From JAGNNV01 sp031412915 (GTDB lineage Bacteria; Acidobacteriota; Vicinamibacteria; Fen-336; JAGNNV01): a stretch of DNA of 64,000 nt. Positions within the stretch are counted from its first letter, which is position 1. Each line of letters opens with the position of its first letter. Under the pieces are notes generated by a model, which had not been told where the DNA came from, searched no databases, and was given only the letters and a program-made list of their open reading frames with translations. The translations under genes were made by a program, and so were the position numbers. Below are positions 19,101-26,700 of the stretch, one piece after another. Location of the stretch: contig JANODX010000079.1 in NCBI GenBank assembly GCA_031412915.1, positions 9,772 to 73,771 of the forward strand, written 5' to 3'.

Positions 19101-19295
19101 CTTTCCGAGCGCGGGCGCCTCGAGTTCCGGGTCGAGGCCTTCAATATCTTCAACCGCGCCAACTTCGGCGCCCCCTCGCTCCTCGCCTTCACGGGTGCTG
19201 CCGACAACGAGGCCCCGCTCAGCACGTTCGGGCGCATCCGCACCACGGTCACGTCGTCCCGCCAGATCCAGCTCGGACTCCGGGTGAACTTCTAG
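16200..19295 (+). CDS. TonB-dependent receptor, Oar-like, with regulatory-like N-domain
   Basis: A 1,031-residue outer-membrane protein. It has a signal peptide (about 1-22), a carboxypeptidase-regulatory-like beta-sandwich (about 24-110), then a plug domain with the Acidobacteriota-type motif NDLPLNGRNYTDLAFLQPGV. A long beta-barrel with aromatic-rich strands ends in QIQLGLRVNF, with the terminal Phe needed for barrel insertion. Such proteins import large substrates (peptides, glycans, metal chelates) with energy from TonB. A classical TonB box is not obvious. It is the last gene of the six-gene run starting at 8792, which suggests that the propeller proteins capture or process its substrate at the surface or in the periplasm. 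The upstream region lacks a strong ribosome binding site. Confidence 0.85.
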   Translation: MNNAGRFIALGLLVLTPSLARAQATASSIEGMVRDISGAVLPGVAVVAKHGETGLIRQVVSGPNGRFVMPVLPLGRFEVRASLDGFKPAMNPDVLVVLGVPAVVNLVLEPGARTEEITVVAEGSKVQTGTGELSFLVGEQEINDLPLNGRNYTDLAFLQPGVVAFPHRDGGSVVAHGVGASINGLDPRSNVYLLDGTLLNDFTNGPAGSAAGTTLGTETVREFRVETNSYSAEYGRNFGGQILVATKSGGNTWTGSVFEYHRNEALDSPNYFDQGEKPDFIRNQFGATLGGPIRKDKTFFFLGYEGLRENLGKIVSTVVPDANARLGLLPNPANPGQLRNVGVAPAVRPYLDAYPLPNGASLGGGLAELRFPFDQTVDQNFIQARVDHHLSARDQMFIRYTRDVADQYLPTDFPQFPRTFLSTNQFLTAELRHAASGTSLHTLRLSLSATQIGQTVEANLNSPLPPFVPGRPLMGGIDIGGIPGRFGPQTSADLVIKQGVFGGEYSFVQARGSHLIKGGALVEHYKDDLYNPTFSLGIYTFGNLEGFLRNTPTRFVGLTPEASLFRLWNFTLIGAYLQDQYRVSDRLSVQAGLRWEMTTLPKDVEGRDSTLVTLSDQTPTLGVPYGSSPKLNFSPRVSFAWDVKGDGKLSVRGGYGLYFNVNNQQNLIVTITNPPVTPRAIIANPTFPEPPFARGVANTIRPVQWDLANPRAHIFNVNVQKEFRGNTVLTVGYAGSLGSHLLRSGDVNVPTPELRPDGTVFYSATGVRPNAAFGVIEQKTSDGESWYNAGIFDLRHTTKSLRLQASYTLASAIDTTQASTFFSDATNGTTSAFPEPHGLDYNKGPADYNATHNLVLTGTWNFLTNWQISMIGRYRSGNPLTAFVANNRSRSRWSPSLGPGLGLDRPSLASGRTPESAVTGNPDQWFDPTAFVLQPAGTFGNSERGQFTGPDLRTVDLSLVRFFPLKALSERGRLEFRVEAFNIFNRANFGAPSLLAFTGAADNEAPLSTFGRIRTTVTSSRQIQLGLRVNF

Positions 19296-19328
19296 AGACC
19301 GCGCCTCGGGGCGCCGGCCGTCCCCGCC

Positions 19329-20912
19329 TCACTCGCTCAGCAGGAGATCCGCCGCCTTCTCGCCGATCATCACGCAGGCCGCGTGAGTGGTAGCACTCAC
19401 CACCTCGGGCATGATGGATGCATCGGCGACGCGCAGGCCATCCACGCCCTTCACCCGCAAACTCGAGTCCACCACCGTATCCGGGTTCTCCCGTGGTCCC
19501 ATCCGGCAGGTCCCCGCGGAGTGAAAGATGCTGTCCGAGGCCCGGCGCACGAAGGCGAGCAGGTCGGCCTGTGTGCTCGCGCCCGCTCCGGGCTCGATCT
19601 CTTCTCCGCGGAGGGCATCGTAGGCAGCCGCGGCCCCCAGCTTCCGGGCCAGCTCGACGCCGCGCACGAGGGCGGCCGCGTCCCCGGGGTCCTGAAGATA
19701 GTTGAACTGGACGAGGGGCGCCGCCAGAGGATCGGCGGAACGGAGGCGGATGGCGCCTCTCGACCTTGGAGTCACATGGGAGACGGTGATGGTCACGAAC
19801 GGATCGGGCTGATCGAGGCCCCGGCCCACGTAGAACTGGAGGTCCGGCGGAGCCTCCACGCCGCCCGCCGCACCCAGCCGGGTGAACAATCCCGCGGTCA
19901 CCGTGGAACCGGGCAGCACCGTCTTGCCCCGCCAGCGGATCGAGAGCTTCAGATGATCCTGCAGATTGAAGCCCACGCCCCGGAGATCGGACACCACCTC
20001 GAGGCCATGCGCGCGAAGGTGATCTGCGGGTCCGATGCCCGAGAGCATCAGCAGCTTCGGCGACTCGACCACACCTCCGCAGAGCACGACTTCCCTCGCC
20101 GCCCTCGCCTCGCCTCGCGCGCCGTCCTGTCGATACTCGACGCCCCTCACGCGTCGCCTGGAGAAAAGGAGTCGCGTCGCCAACGCACCCGAACGGATCT
20201 CGAGATTGGGACGGTCGAAGATGGGCACGAGGAAGGCGGCCGCGGCGCTATGCCTTCGGCCGTTCAGGATGTTCTTCTGATAGAAGCCGGCGGTGTCCAC
20301 GGGCGAGGGCCCGTTGAAGTCGAAGCGGGCGTCGGCCTTGAAACCGTTCTGCGCGGCCGCGGCCAGGAACGCGCGGTGGCCCTCATGCGCACCCACGCAG
20401 TGAGAAACGGCAAGAAGGCCGTCTCCGCCCCGGTAGGCGGAGCCTCCCTCATCGTTGCGTTCGGAACGCTTGAAGAGAGGGAGGACTTCGTCGTAGCCCC
20501 AGCCCCGGTTGCCCAGGTCGCGCCAGCGATCGAAGCTCGCCCGGTGACCCCGGATATGCGCCATGGCGTTGATGGCGCTGGATCCGCCGTGAACCCTGCC
20601 GCGCGGGAACGGAAGCGCCCGGCCCTGAAGGCCGGGCTCGGGCTCGGTGAGATAGGCCCAATCGTAGGCGGAGCCGATCAGCGACACCCAACGCCCCGGT
20701 GTGGTGACACTCGGGTCGCGCTCTCCCGAGACGCCGGCTTCCAGCAGCAGGACGCGGACATCGGGATTGGAGGACAGCCGATGGGCGAGCACGCAGCCCG
20801 CGGACCCGGCACCCACCACGATGTAGTCGAACGGCCGGTTCGGCGTCTTATCGGCTGCGACCTGGGTGAGGGGCGGCACGGCGGCGAGTTTGAGGAAGTC
20901 CCGGCGTTTCAT
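19329..20912 (-). CDS. Tat-exported GMC-family FAD oxidoreductase
   Basis: A 527-residue glucose-methanol-choline oxidoreductase. It opens with a Tat signal (MKRRDFLKLAAV) and then the FAD-binding strand-turn-helix IVVGAGSAGCVLAHRL at about residues 31-46. The first GMC signature PRGRVHGGSSAINAM follows near 100. Towards the C-terminus FHSAGTCRMG carries the first catalytic His. The second catalytic position is His in ATTHAACVMIG, where many relatives have Asn, so the pair is His-His. It would oxidise an alcohol or polyol outside the inner membrane and pass electrons to a quinone or cytochrome. Tat export fits a flavoprotein loaded before export. It converges on the TonB-dependent receptor, with 33 bases between stops. 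Confidence 0.88.
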   Translation of the reverse strand: MKRRDFLKLAAVPPLTQVAADKTPNRPFDYIVVGAGSAGCVLAHRLSSNPDVRVLLLEAGVSGERDPSVTTPGRWVSLIGSAYDWAYLTEPEPGLQGRALPFPRGRVHGGSSAINAMAHIRGHRASFDRWRDLGNRGWGYDEVLPLFKRSERNDEGGSAYRGGDGLLAVSHCVGAHEGHRAFLAAAAQNGFKADARFDFNGPSPVDTAGFYQKNILNGRRHSAAAAFLVPIFDRPNLEIRSGALATRLLFSRRRVRGVEYRQDGARGEARAAREVVLCGGVVESPKLLMLSGIGPADHLRAHGLEVVSDLRGVGFNLQDHLKLSIRWRGKTVLPGSTVTAGLFTRLGAAGGVEAPPDLQFYVGRGLDQPDPFVTITVSHVTPRSRGAIRLRSADPLAAPLVQFNYLQDPGDAAALVRGVELARKLGAAAAYDALRGEEIEPGAGASTQADLLAFVRRASDSIFHSAGTCRMGPRENPDTVVDSSLRVKGVDGLRVADASIMPEVVSATTHAACVMIGEKAADLLLSE

Positions 20913-21075
20913 GAGCGTTCATCTTGCCAGACGCCACACACCCGCACCAGAGCCGGGGAAGGTCAACTGGGTCGTGGCCGGAGGCCGAGCGGAGATGAAG
21001 GGGCGCCGCGTCGGTCGAACCGTGGGTGAGCACTTGGTCGGCGCAGAACTGGTCGAGCAGGTGGGGACGTGACCC

Positions 21076-21606
21076 TCAAGCGTTGCCGACGCCGGCGAGA
21101 CGATTCACCGCCCTTAAGAGGCTCTTCGGATCGATGGCCGGATATCGGAACAGTTCGGATTGAACGTCGGCGAAGAGGGCGCGAAGCCGAACCGGATCGA
21201 CGATCCCCTCTCCCACCAGCGCCTGAATGTCCTGCATGTCCCGAACATGGCCGCGCTCGAGCTTGGACAGCGCCTGGGTGTAAGGATCGAAGTGAAGCAC
21301 CGCGAGTTTCCCGATCTGCATCACGAACTCGCATCGGTCACGCCAGCCCGGAAGGGGAGGAACGAAGTGGACCGGCGACACGATCTCCACGTTCACATTC
21401 AACGCCTCTTTGAGGCTCGCCATCGACCGGAGCAGCTCGTCGCTCTCGGGTTCGAACGTGAGATCGATATCGAGGGTTGCGTCGCGGAGGCCGCGAAGAA
21501 GCTGGGACGCTCCGCCCGTGAGGTAGAGGCGCGTGGGCTCCCTGGCCGCACGCGACAACTCGTCCAGAAAGGCCCGCAGTCTGAAGGTATCTACGGACGC
21601 ACGCAC
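21076..21606 (-). CDS. DUF6036-type nucleotidyltransferase-like protein (possible toxin)
   Basis: A 176-residue protein whose N-terminal half matches the minimal nucleotidyltransferase fold. It has the LYLTGGASQLLRG turn (GG motif) followed by a strand TLDIDLTFEP with the paired Asp residues of the DxD type, and a helical C-terminal half (KLERGHVRDMQDIQALV). Proteins of this family often sit in two-gene loci with a small helical partner, and several such loci are toxin-antitoxin or AbiE-like defence systems; that role here is an inference. Its start overlaps the 3' end of the preceding gene (21591-21938) by 16 bases, so translation is likely coupled. Confidence 0.6.
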   Translation of the reverse strand: MRASVDTFRLRAFLDELSRAAREPTRLYLTGGASQLLRGLRDATLDIDLTFEPESDELLRSMASLKEALNVNVEIVSPVHFVPPLPGWRDRCEFVMQIGKLAVLHFDPYTQALSKLERGHVRDMQDIQALVGEGIVDPVRLRALFADVQSELFRYPAIDPKSLLRAVNRLAGVGNA

Positions 21607-21938
21607 GCCAGGGCTCTTTCGTAACTGACCAGGAGCCGGACCAGAGCGTTGTATTGGCCATGTGCGTTATCGCCGTGCTCCCGGCCGAGGAGGGCATACA
21701 ACCGATGTTCGGGGTTGTCGAACGCGGGGCCGAGCGAAACCCCGAGGGCGCGGAGCCTGGGTGAGCCGATCGAGACCAGCAGCGACTCGACGGTCTCCTC
21801 GTTTCGCGCAAGGTCGGCGAGGCCCTTGCCGATCAACTCGCCGCCGGGAAGGCCCTGCATGGCGGAACGATTGTACAGGAGGCCCGAATTCCGGGGGTCG
21901 GCGAGAAGAGTGCGATCAGGGGCAGGTCGCAGACGCAT
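21591..21938 (-). CDS. Small helical partner of the nucleotidyltransferase-like protein (possible antitoxin)
   Basis: Up to 115 residues, mostly helical (GGELIGKGLADLARNEETVESLLVSIGS and YNALVRLLVSYERALACV), with no signal peptide or membrane segment. The longest frame starts at 21938 and would overlap the methyltransferase stop by 23 bases; an internal ATG at 21860 gives 89 residues. Neither has a clear Shine-Dalgarno sequence. The 16-base overlap with the downstream DUF6036 gene and the small size suggest a two-component module, with this gene first, as antitoxin genes often are. I do not recognise a named family. Confidence 0.5.
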   Translation of the reverse strand: MRLRPAPDRTLLADPRNSGLLYNRSAMQGLPGGELIGKGLADLARNEETVESLLVSIGSPRLRALGVSLGPAFDNPEHRLYALLGREHGDNAHGQYNALVRLLVSYERALACVRP

Positions 21939-22641
21939 ACAGGAAATACGCCGCCTCGTCCGGCCGCCGGCTGCTCGACTCCCGCTCGGTCGTCACGCTG
22001 ATCTGCTCAAAGCCCTCCGCCTCGAGCAGGGCCGCGAGTTCCTCCACCGTGAAGTGATGGGTCACGTAGAGGATCCTGCCGCCTTCGCTCCGGGAGTAGT
22101 AGGTGTGCCGCTCGCCCGTCAGGGGGAAGTCGTCGGCATACAACCGCGCGTAGCCGGGGTTGATCGCGTCCGACACTCCCGAGGCCGAAAGGTAGAGCCA
22201 GCCGCCGGGCCGGAGGTTTTCCCGGAGATGACGCACGAGGTTCTTCCGATGCCGCACGTCGCCGACGATCGACAGGACGAGCTGGCAGACCACGAGATCG
22301 AATGGGCTGCCTGCGATTTGGGGCGGATCATCCGCGGCGAAGTCTCCCTCCTGGAACCGCAGCGAATGGCCCGGCGGATCGGCGGCCGCGAAGAGTTCCG
22401 ACGCCGTCTGCACGGCGGCCGGGCTGATGTCGACGCCCACTACGGAAAACCCCCGCTCGTACAGCCGTTTGCCGAGCCGCCCGTCGCCACAGCCCACATC
22501 GAGAAGCGTGAGCGGAGCCAGGCCCGCGGCCGTCGTTCCCCGCTCCGCCAGGAAACTGTCGAGATGCGGCGTCCTTTGCTTGCTGGGAATCGCCCCGACA
22601 TCGAAGCGCCGCCAGTCTTCCCGGGGATCGCGAGTCGCCAT
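21916..22641 (-). CDS. Class I SAM-dependent methyltransferase
   Basis: A 241-residue cytoplasmic enzyme with the Rossmann motif I LLDVGCGDGRLGKRL (about residues 45-59), an acidic end of strand 2 (VVGVDISP), motif III near EGDFAAD and the post-motif FDLVVCQLVLSIV. The rest includes LRENLRPGGWLYLSASG, typical of the methyltransferase 11/25 group. The C-terminal strand pair with YFLYASATC closes the fold. The substrate is unknown: the sequence resembles small-molecule methyltransferases rather than rRNA enzymes. It is upstream of, and in the same direction as, the nucleotidyltransferase-like pair and could share its transcript. Confidence 0.8.
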   Translation of the reverse strand: MATRDPREDWRRFDVGAIPSKQRTPHLDSFLAERGTTAAGLAPLTLLDVGCGDGRLGKRLYERGFSVVGVDISPAAVQTASELFAAADPPGHSLRFQEGDFAADDPPQIAGSPFDLVVCQLVLSIVGDVRHRKNLVRHLRENLRPGGWLYLSASGVSDAINPGYARLYADDFPLTGERHTYYSRSEGGRILYVTHHFTVEELAALLEAEGFEQISVTTERESSSRRPDEAAYFLYASATCP

Positions 22642-22715
22642 CTGTCTCCGTGAGTTTGCTCGGTCGCCGCAAGCCCCGTTTGACCCTCACGGAACACAGC
22701 GTCTCTGCGGCAGTG

Positions 22716-23750
22716 TCAGGGCGTCAGGATGCCCCGGTCGACGAAGGCCTGCCTGACCACCCGGGCAACGCGTGGGTTATACAACCGCTGCGCAGCAGAA
22801 ACCGTGGCCTGGGCCGCCGCCGGCATCGCCGTGTCGGGGGCGAAGTCGAACTGCGCCTCGAGAATGATCGTGTCCGCGCTCTGGGCGCCCAGTGCGCTGC
22901 GGATGTCCCACAGGGCTCGGGACCAGATCTGACCGTCGTGGTGTACGCGGCCGTTCAGGTCACCCGGATAGCGCAGGTTGGTGTCGACGCGGCGCAGGCA
23001 ATGCGGCGTCCCGGACGTGTAGGTGACCGAGTCCCAGTCGGCGACGCAGGCCGGGTCGGCGGTCGGCGCGACCACGTTGCTGACGGTGACGGCGAAGTAG
23101 TCGCCGAAGCCTTCCCCGATCGACCCCGCCTCGACCGAAGTTCCGAAGCCGAAGGGGGTCGCCTGTGAATCCTGGAGGGCGTGGCCGTACTCATGCAGAA
23201 TGACCTCGGCGTCTTCGGCGTCGTCCACCCCGCCCTTGCCGAAGCGCAGCAGGTCGTGCTTGTCCCAGGAGTAGGAGTTGTCGATGCCGAGCTGGTTGAT
23301 GCGGATGTCCTGCGATTCCATGTTGATCGGTCGAAGCGAGCGTCCGAAACCCAGGCTCTGGAGGTAGACCTGCGCCTGGGTCACCCAGTAGTAGCCCATG
23401 ACCTGTTCGAAGCGGTCGTCGTGGCGGTCGTAGATGAAGGTGTTGTCGGCGGAGAAGGCGGGGGGGCCGGTCTCGCTCAGCACGTTGGCCCAATCGCCGC
23501 GCAAGTACCCGCTTCCATCGAGGTTGGTGAGCGTGACCACGCGATAGGCGGGCTGCAGGGCGGCGTAGTCGGCGTCTTTCTTATCGGTCAGCGATTGATC
23601 TCCGAGCAAGGCCACGGGGTTGGGGAAGAAGATCCGGCCGGTTCCCGTCGAGATAACCAGCCCGCCGTTGGAGGCGAGCGCGCTGCCGGTGAGAATCGCA
23701 GCCGTGAGGAGAAATGCGAAAGCACTTCGACGAAGCAACCGAGCGATCAT
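22716..23750 (-). CDS. Secreted zinc metalloprotease, M36/thermolysin-like
   Basis: A 344-residue protein with a Sec signal peptide (about 8-27) and the gluzincin zinc site: HEYGH at residues 186-190 and the third ligand Glu in SIGEGFGDYF at about 213. The Asp four residues after that Glu is also conserved. Upstream, YYWVTQAQVYLQSLG and downstream, HHDGQIWSRALWDIR match the fungalysin/thermolysin core. The long propeptide typical of M36 enzymes is missing; only about 100 residues precede the core, so this is a short form. It would degrade extracellular proteins. It is divergent from nothing close by: about 210 bases without a gene lie upstream. Confidence 0.78.
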   Translation of the reverse strand: MIARLLRRSAFAFLLTAAILTGSALASNGGLVISTGTGRIFFPNPVALLGDQSLTDKKDADYAALQPAYRVVTLTNLDGSGYLRGDWANVLSETGPPAFSADNTFIYDRHDDRFEQVMGYYWVTQAQVYLQSLGFGRSLRPINMESQDIRINQLGIDNSYSWDKHDLLRFGKGGVDDAEDAEVILHEYGHALQDSQATPFGFGTSVEAGSIGEGFGDYFAVTVSNVVAPTADPACVADWDSVTYTSGTPHCLRRVDTNLRYPGDLNGRVHHDGQIWSRALWDIRSALGAQSADTIILEAQFDFAPDTAMPAAAQATVSAAQRLYNPRVARVVRQAFVDRGILTP

Positions 23751-23962
23751 GGCAGGCTCCTTTGGAGGAAGACGTCTGGGGGGATGGGGCGACTGTATGG
23801 GCTTGCCGCGCCCATGTCAATTCGCTGAATGAGTTCAGTAGATCGGAGACAGTCCGGTTCGATTCTGAGGATCACGCACGTCCCAACCCCCCGGATTCAT
23901 GAGCAAGACTGGAGGGAGCATTGTGACTCCTCCCGGTTGGAGGCGTGCCTCGGGCGGCGGCG

Positions 23963-24445
23963 CTACTGGACGGTCTGGCTGGTTCCCGACCCCCCGGTGA
24001 TCGTCGAATAGTGCGAGGAGCGGATTTTCCACTTGCCGCCTTCCTTGACGAACACCTGGCTGACGCGGGTCATGTAGTGCCCGACCGCTGACGCGCCTTT
24101 GGGCTTGAGCGAGCCTTCCGAGTAGTAGTGCGCGACCGCCGCCTGGCCCTCCACGAGAGGAAGCACCCGAATGTGCTTTACCGTGACGGAGTACGCCTCG
24201 AACTCATCGGGCCGACCCGTGGGCAGGACTTCCTGCACCAGGCCTCCGCTCGACCAGAATTCCAGCGTCCCCTTTGCTGAATAGTCGTCCATCCGGCCCT
24301 TCAGGTTCTTGCTGGTGTAGTCGTTCGACTCGAGGATGGTCTGCGTGACCTCCTTCTCGGTGTCGGACTGGGCGTAGGCGAGCCCCGAGCCCAGCGTGAG
24401 CGCCGCGATCGCGACTGCCATGATGTGCTTCATTACGTTCTTCAT
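23963..24445 (-). CDS. Secreted NTF2/SnoaL-like protein
   Basis: Product of up to 160 residues with a signal peptide ending in LAYAQS. The mature part shows the cone-shaped NTF2 fold pattern: an N-terminal helix (EVTQTILESNDYTSKNLKGRM), then strands with AHYYSEGSL and a final VSQVFVKEGGKWKIRSSHYS strand pair, as in SnoaL/DUF4440 proteins. These bind small ligands or act as isomerases or polyketide cyclases; nothing here shows catalysis. Two in-frame ATGs (24445 and 24433) compete. An AAGGA directly touches the first, which favours the second slightly. Downstream on the same strand lie 212 bases with nothing recognisable before the protease gene. Confidence 0.65.
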   Translation of the reverse strand: MKNVMKHIMAVAIAALTLGSGLAYAQSDTEKEVTQTILESNDYTSKNLKGRMDDYSAKGTLEFWSSGGLVQEVLPTGRPDEFEAYSVTVKHIRVLPLVEGQAAVAHYYSEGSLKPKGASAVGHYMTRVSQVFVKEGGKWKIRSSHYSTITGGSGTSQTVQ

Positions 24446-24605
24446 TCCTTGATGCGCCTCCTGTTCGAGAGGCTGATCCTCTCGTGTCGGCACCCTACCA
24501 CCGGACAAGCGAGTCCGGGCCGGCGAAAGGCCGCTCTTGGTCCGGACCCGGGGCTGCGCGGACGGCGGTATGGAGTCCAGGTGCGGCGCCGTTCCGAGCC
24601 GGACG

Positions 24606-24841
24606 TCAGGACGCCGCGCCCAAGGCGCACTGCTCCACGACGTGGTGGCGAGCGCCCGAAGGGAGCAGCTCACTGCGATACAGCGTAATGGCCTGTGCCT
24701 GGAAGACGCCGAAGGTGTCTGCCCGCAGCGCGGCCGCGCACCGGGCAAGACCTGGGTCGCCCCGGGAACCGCGTGCGCGGGCGAGCGTCAGGTGCGGGTG
24801 GAAGGCCCGGTCCTCGGGTTCGAAGCCGAGCGGTTGAACTG
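24606..24841 (-). pseudogene. thpR: Truncated RNA 2',3'-cyclic phosphodiesterase (3' part)
   Basis: The frame reads PLGFEPEDRAFHPHLTLAR, including the second His-x-Thr motif (HLTLAR) of the 2H phosphoesterase family. It continues through the conserved end ITLYRSELLPSGARHHVVEQ to a normal stop. The N-terminal half with the first HxT motif is missing: upstream of about 24841 the frame continues into unrelated sequence, with no start in a sensible place. Only about 75 of roughly 180 residues remain, so the enzyme is not functional. The break lies some 40 bases from a duplicated aminotransferase fragment, which points to one rearrangement. Confidence 0.7.
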
Positions 24842-24883
24842 AGCAGCAGCTTTTCGTTGTCTGCTCGCCGCTTAACCCTGTGA

Positions 24884-25175
24884 TCAGGGCAGCGCGTTCA
24901 GGAGCCTGTCGATGTCGTCTTGCGTGTTGTAGATCGAAGGGGATACACGCATGAATCGTTCCGAGAGGCGGACGTCGACTTTGGCGCGCGGGAGCCTCAC
25001 ACTTGTCGAAGCCTCGTCCTTCACGGCGAAGGAGACGATGGAGGAGGCGGACTCCGGAGGTGTCAGCGACTCAGAGCCGAGTCGCGGAAGGACCGCGGGG
25101 AGAAAAGTGATAGTCGAAGGTCCTGAGCAGGCGAAAGACCGCACTGGGTCCGCCGAACCCGGCGCTCGATCTGCC
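24884..25175 (-). pseudogene. Decayed partial copy of the class V aminotransferase 3' end
   Basis: Bases 24884-25092 match 26701-26909 closely, by eye about nine bases in ten. They encode the same last 65 residues (LPRLGSESLTPPESASS through IDRLLNALP) in frame to a stop. Beyond that, 25100-25175 resembles 27100-27175 of the intact gene, with the roughly 190 bases between deleted and the frame lost. No N-terminal half exists. The intact gene is at 26701-27924; the copies are direct repeats and the alpha/beta hydrolase gene lies between them. A non-functional duplication remnant. Confidence 0.85.
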
Positions 25176-25210
25176 TTATGGACCGCCCACCCGCCATGTG
25201 ACGCTCGGCG

Positions 25211-26371
25211 TTACGGACTTGGCTTGACTCCGTACCGTACCCAGAGCACCAGATCCGCGAAAGCCGTTGATAGCTCCGCCGGAGTGAACTCCGCGTGGCC
25301 GTATGCCGGCACCTGACGCTGCACAAGGAGGTCCCCCGCTCCATTGGCTAGAATCGCGGTGAGGTAGGAGGCCTGGTTGAACCCCGGAACAACGGGATCG
25401 CGTGCGCCCGAGAGCATCAGCATCGGAATGCGCAGGTCTCCGGACGGCTGGTAGTTGTGCTTGAGGGCCTGTAGTGCGCTCGGCGCCGCCGCGAAACGCC
25501 CGACATTCGCGTTGATCGCCTGGAGCAAAAGCGGCGGCAACGCACCTGAGTAGAGGGTGCTCCGATTGTCGAAATACGGCTTGCCCTTGGTGAGCGTCTG
25601 AAGTTCAGCGAGGCTGCCGGCATGGCCCGCGAGTGCCGTGACAATCGACTGGATCAGCTCGGGAGCGTTCGCGAACGGAAAGGGAGTCTGGTCGATCAGG
25701 GCCATGTAAAACGCGGGGACGGGATTGGCCGTTATCGCGGCGATGGCCGGCCCGACGATTCCGGTGTTGATGTCGGTGCCGGGAGGAAGATACGCGGCAG
25801 AGCCTGGAAGGACGCCGGGATAGAAGAAATCGAAGAGCGCTCGCGTGTTCGCCTGATAGTCGAAAAAGCCCTGCAGGCCCGCCGCTACGGCACTCGCGGC
25901 CAACGCACCGGCGTAGGTGCCTGGATAGGTTTCCGCCAGCTTGATGGCAATCAAACCGCCCATAGAGGCTCCGGTAACGTAAACGTTCGTCGGCCGCCCG
26001 AATTTCGAGGTAAAGATTCCGAGCAGTTGATGGGTCCGCTGCGCGCCATCCTTCACCACCCACCCGTTCTCTGAGAAACTCGAAACCGCGACCGCGAAGC
26101 CTTGCGGAGCGAGCAAACCGATGACCAGGTTGTCATCGGGAGTTATGGCGATCGGCTGGTCCAATGAGGCGTATCCGTGCGCGTAGACCACCAGTTCGCC
26201 GTTCCAGTTCGCCGGACGCACGAGCCGATAGAGCGCTCCCGGACCGAAGCTGCCGTCGATGACCTGGTCAGTGTTCGCCGATGCGCTTGCGGAGAGGCCT
26301 GGCGCGATCGAGAGTCCTAGCGTGAATGCGACGCTCGTCAGAACGGTAAGAATTCTGTGACTTGTTTCCAT
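25211..26371 (-). CDS. Exported alpha/beta hydrolase (secreted esterase/peptidase type)
   Basis: The start at 26371 is supported by an AAGGA seven bases upstream. The 386-residue product has a signal peptide (about 1-33). Next come WNGELVVYAHGYASL (oxyanion-hole HG), the nucleophile elbow TGASMGG, an Asp in LSGARDPVVP and a His in PAYGHAEF, a complete catalytic triad. The middle is an insertion of about 150 residues that would form a lid. It resembles the exported hydrolase at 34860-36146 (shared WNG-L-VYAHGY and NGWAV segments), so the two are distant paralogues. The substrate is unknown; lipid or polyester esters are plausible. Confidence 0.75.
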   Translation of the reverse strand: METSHRILTVLTSVAFTLGLSIAPGLSASASANTDQVIDGSFGPGALYRLVRPANWNGELVVYAHGYASLDQPIAITPDDNLVIGLLAPQGFAVAVSSFSENGWVVKDGAQRTHQLLGIFTSKFGRPTNVYVTGASMGGLIAIKLAETYPGTYAGALAASAVAAGLQGFFDYQANTRALFDFFYPGVLPGSAAYLPPGTDINTGIVGPAIAAITANPVPAFYMALIDQTPFPFANAPELIQSIVTALAGHAGSLAELQTLTKGKPYFDNRSTLYSGALPPLLLQAINANVGRFAAAPSALQALKHNYQPSGDLRIPMLMLSGARDPVVPGFNQASYLTAILANGAGDLLVQRQVPAYGHAEFTPAELSTAFADLVLWVRYGVKPSP

Positions 26372-26700
26372 GATCGTGTCCTTCAGAAACGACAGTTGGA
26401 CTTCTGGAGCGACGGCCCGGGTCACCCGGGTATATCTGATAGCCGAAGCTGGTTGCGATGAATCTGGGAACGGACAGGCCCTTGGCGGGCCGGTGATTGG
26501 ACGGCTCCAGCGAGCGGCCGGATCACTCAGGGCTATCGGTCGTCGCTGGCAAGAACGTCTATAGCACTTGGAAAGGTGCGAGAATACTTTCACCAAGAAG
26601 GGGCGGTGTCAAGTCGGTCTTGGGAACCTGACGGATGACCCGGATTCGGGCCTCTCCCTCTCGAAAGCAGCCATCTTCGGAGAGAGGCCGGACGGCGTGA
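26372..26700. other. Intergenic stretch between hydrolase and aminotransferase genes
   Basis: 329 bases with no supported gene. On the minus strand, a TTGACA at 26607-26612 lies 20 bases before TATTCT at 26581-26586. That spacing is long for a sigma-70 promoter, so it is only a weak candidate for transcription of the hydrolase gene. I see no terminator-like hairpin or further copy of the aminotransferase sequence. Confidence 0.3.
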
